The notes beneath the pieces are model-generated. The model was not told the origin of the DNA and did no database searches. It saw only the letters and a program-made list of their open reading frames with translations. From assembly GCA_023052935.1 (NCBI GenBank), contig CM041293.1, forward strand, positions 53,804,725 to 53,868,724: a DNA stretch of 64,000 bases, in the 5' to 3' direction. Source of the DNA: Piezodorus guildinii (taxonomy: Eukaryota > Arthropoda > Insecta > Hemiptera > Pentatomidae). A program made the translations under genes and the position numbers. This document shows, in pieces, positions 60,978 to 64,000 of this stretch (its first letter is position 1; each line of letters begins with the position of its first letter).

Positions 60978-61886
60978 ATGAGTTTGAAGCCCCTAGCTAT
61001 CGTTTTATGGAATGCAAATGGCCTACTCAACCACCGTGACGAACTTGAACTATTCCTACATGACAATAACGTAAATATTGCACTTTTGACTGAAACTCAC
61101 TTCACTCAAGGATCACATTTTTATGTACGTGACTACATTACTTACAGATCGGACCACCCAGACAACACTTCACATGCCAGTTCTTGTATTCTTGTTCATA
61201 AATCTTTACCCTATTCCCTTATTCCTTCTACTCCAACTTACACCGTACAATCCACCTCAGTAATCATTACAACCCGTACTTACCATTTAACGTTCTCAGC
61301 TGTATACTGTCCTTCCGGCAATGCACTTTCATACCACCATCTTAAATCCTTATTCCGTTCCTTAGGAATGTGATTGATAGCTGGAGGTGACTACAATGCT
61401 AAACACCAACGATGGGGCTGTCGATCATCCAATCCCCGTGGTAATGTCCTTTTTCATGTTTCAAGATCCAACTCTTACTCAATTCTTTTACCCATGAATC
61501 CCACATATTGGCCAACATCCCTCAAAAAACGTCCTGATATCCTCGATATATTTGTCACATCCCAGATTTCCTCCTCCCAAGCAATCATCAAGTCCTTGGA
61601 CGACCTTTCATCAGATCATAGTCCAGTTCTGCTTTTACTACATTCAAATTTCGCTCCAATACCTTCCCCTCCTAAACTGATTACAGAACAAATCAACTGG
61701 GACAGATTTCGACATGATTTGGACAATAAATTAGACTTGAAAATTCCTCTTAAGACAACAAATGACATTGACAGAGCTATAGAAAAACTTACAACATCTA
61801 TACAGACCAATATCAAAGATAACACATCAAACAGAACTACAATTAATACGCAACAGACTAACTTGCCACCTCACCTAATGGAATAA
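60978..61886 (+). pseudogene. Jockey endonuclease with one stop
   Basis: IVLWNANGLLNHRDELELFL, LLTETHFT, YRSDHPDNTS, VYCPSG, then a stop near 61372, then GGDYNAKHQRWGC, RPDILDIFVTS and LSSDHSPVL. All the main catalytic blocks of a Jockey-type APE endonuclease are present; only the stop between the two halves breaks it. Confidence 0.82.
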
Positions 61887-62711
61887 GACTAGATACCCAT
61901 CCGATAAAACTTATTATACTAAACTAACTAACAAACTAAAATCAAAAATAAAAAAATTCAAAATTTACTAAACTTTACCGAAAATCTCAACACTACTGAC
62001 AAAACATTATAGACGACCACTAAGAAGCTACTCAAATTTAAAGACTTCAATCATCCACCCCTTGCCGAATCCCAAAGCTGGACAAGATCAGACGAGGAAA
62101 AAGCTCAGCTCTTTGGTCAGCATCTTCTTAAAACTTTTATTCCACACCCTGATATCCTTAATCCCGATCACCTTGAATGTACTGAAGCAGAACTAACTAT
62201 TCCTCTCCAAATTTTCCTTCCGCCTAAAGCTTTTCATCCTTCAGAAATTTCCAGTATTATTCATAGTCTGCCTTCCCGCAAAGCTCCTGGGCCAGATTTA
62301 ATCACATCCCAAATTTTAAAACTCTTTTCACGAAAATCCATCCTATTCCTTACCTACATTTATAATGCTGTACTCCGCACAACATATTTTCCTGACTCCT
62401 GGAAATTATCCACAGTAAAAATGATACATAAACCCAAAAAGCCACCAGAAAATCCGTCCTCTTACTGCCCCTCTTTTCTCTCTTTTTCTCTCATCTCTCT
62501 TTTATGTATCATGGGAAAATCCTTGAAAAACTCCTTCTAAAACGTATCTATCCCATCCTTGATTCCAATAATATAATTCCTGATCACCAGTTTGGCTTCT
62601 GAACATCCCATTCCACTATCCAACAATGTCATCTTGTGGTGGATGTAGTTTCCTCTGCTTTGGAGCGCGGATTGTACTGCACTGGAGCCTTTCTCGACGT
62701 AGAACAGGCTT

Positions 62712-63605
62712 TTGACCGAGTCTGGCATCCGGGACTGCTTTACAAACTCTGAAAATTCCTCACTCCAACATACTTCCTCATCATCCAGTCCTATCTCACT
62801 GACAGGTCCTTTTGTTCAGTCCGCTGGTGTCCCACAAGGCAGTATCCTCGGACCCTTTCTATTCACTGTCTATACAGCTGACATCCCAACCAATCCTAAC
62901 ACTTTCCTTTCCCCGTATGCTGATGACACTTGTGTGTTATCAGTCAATAACGAGCCAACTATTGCCTCTCAAACCCTACAATCCCACATAAGAGACCTCC
63001 AGATATGGTGTCAGAATTGGAGAATGAAAATAAATTCAGACAAATACCACCAAATTATCTTTACCCTCTGTCGTAAACCAATGACATCCTGTCCTACTGT
63101 ATCCTTTAATAATATTCCGCTTGTCCCGGCTGAACAGATCCGCTACCTAGGTCTTCTCCTAGACAAACGTCTCATATGGAATCCGCACACAAGACTGAAA
63201 CGACAAAAAATTGCTCACCGATTTCGATTACTTCAACACTTACTTGACAAATGCTTTAACATCCCACTTAACTACAAAAGACTCCTCTACATGACTATCA
63301 TCAGGCCTATATGGACTTACGGAGTTGAGCTTTGGGGCTCAACTAAACCATCGAATTCTTCCCATATCCAATCCAAAATCCTTCATAAAATCCTCAACGC
63401 TCCTTACTTTGTCACAAATAAAATCATCCATAAAGACCTAAATGTTCCATATATTGCTGATTTGGCCCGAACTAGATATCAATCCTTCTATGACAAACTC
63501 CATTCCCACCCCAACCCACTAGTTTCAACCCTTGCTTCCTCTTTGATTCCTGATAATCCTCCGAGGCGTCTGAAAAGAACATGGCCTCAAGACCTTCTTG
63601 TTTAA
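62712..63605 (+). pseudogene. Jockey reverse transcriptase, C-terminal part with YADD
   Basis: QSAGVPQGSILGPFLFTVYT, then SPYADDTCVLS with both catalytic Asp present, MKINSDKYHQIIF, IRYLGLLLDKRLIW, IIRPIWTYGVELWG and NAPYFVTNKIIHKDLNVPY. The upstream half (62000-62710; SRKAPGPDLITS-like and QFGF-like stretches) is frame-shifted. Confidence 0.85.
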
Positions 63606-63757
63606 AATAGTTACTGGAGTGCTTCCATTGGGTTGCTCCTCTACAAGCCTGTCTCATGTGATTTTTCTTTTAGCATATTTACTTGTTGTAATATAAATTA
63701 CAGTTGTAAATTTCAATAAATAAATATTAAAAAAAAAAAGAAAAAAAGTGTTATGTT

Positions 63758-64000
63758 TTTATTTAAATGAAATCTTTGTCTGTCAAATATTTTGCAATCA
63801 TAAAGTATATGTTTAGAATTTTGAATTTGTCCGTCTTTGTCATATAAGTCTGTTTATATGATGTTAAATCGTTTAAAATAATATGTTGTGTTCCCGTGTT
63901 CTGTGATACATTTTATTAACTTTAATTATTGCAGATATTGTTAAAAACTTAGACTTATTGCAGCAATGGAAGCATTAGATCTAACATTGACTTGATTAAT
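63758..64000. other. Right-edge sequence, nothing recognised
   Basis: AT-rich sequence. No features were seen. Confidence 0.4.

Larger units (their letters stand above)
60741..63747 (+). mobile_element. Jockey-clade LINE, 5'-truncated, with target duplication
   Basis: It is flanked by AAGTGTTATGTT at 60729-60740 and 63746-63757 and ends in an A-rich tail. It starts inside the gag ORF (EPSPQIPQRS). The endonuclease follows at 60978-61886 with one in-frame stop near 61372, then an RT with frameshifts, of which the last 297 codons are open with an intact YADD. This is the best-preserved LINE in the window, so probably the youngest. Confidence 0.88.

Overview
The window is AT-rich nuclear DNA from an arthropod, almost certainly an insect. 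The evidence is many small exons with GT/AG borders separated by kilobase introns, a microsomal cytochrome P450 of the insect CYP6-like type, mariner elements, and RTE- and Jockey-type LINEs, tRNA-derived SINEs and hAT and piggyBac-like MITEs typical of insect genomes. A hemipteran or another insect with a large, transposon-rich genome fits, but the sequence alone does not fix the order.

Only two host transcription units are well supported, both on the minus strand. (1) A very long gene runs from an ATG at 43582 off the left edge of the window. Its last five visible exons (11079 to 637) encode the first RecA domain of the RNA-exosome cofactor helicase Ski2 (Walker A, DEVH box, SAT motif); the rest lies beyond position 1. 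Fifteen upstream exons (43582 to 13121) keep one phase-consistent reading frame and encode about 1,020 acidic, low-complexity residues that I do not recognise. They join the helicase exons in phase, so this is either an unusual Ski2 N-terminal extension or fusion, or two same-strand genes. (2) A complete seven-exon CYP6-like P450 lies at 55779-50495. Each gene carries one apparent single-base deletion inside a homopolymer (37411-37414 and 51704-51709), and in each case the flanking splice phases show that one base is missing.

Most of the rest is transposon debris, mainly in the introns of the long gene. From left to right: a repeat with inverted ACTTTCACTTAC ends (1-345), a Ty3/gypsy integrase remnant with part of its LTR (about 1690-3100), a truncated mariner (3122-3682), a DNA element with inverted ends at 6036 and 9912 that holds an RTE LINE with a 15-bp target duplication (6224-9156), several SINEs, a second RTE carrying a TTAA-flanked piggyBac-like MITE (25195-28290), a split LINE plus a second mariner (28905-30730), a decayed Jockey-like LINE (32160-34650), and a 4-kb LINE with a DUF4780-like ORF1 (37797-41818). 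The spacer between the two genes (43583-50494) is a pile of RTE and other LINE fragments. P450 intron 4 holds a SINE and a head-to-tail pair of the ACTTTC repeat. The right end holds a 602-bp hAT MITE, a Jockey fragment, and a younger 5'-truncated Jockey LINE with a 12-bp target duplication (60741-63747).

All five long LINEs inside the long gene are antisense to it. I saw no tRNA or rRNA genes, CRISPR arrays or bacterial-type operons. The most interesting signals are the Ski2 exon chain, the paired homopolymer frameshifts, and the nested elements with defined boundaries.
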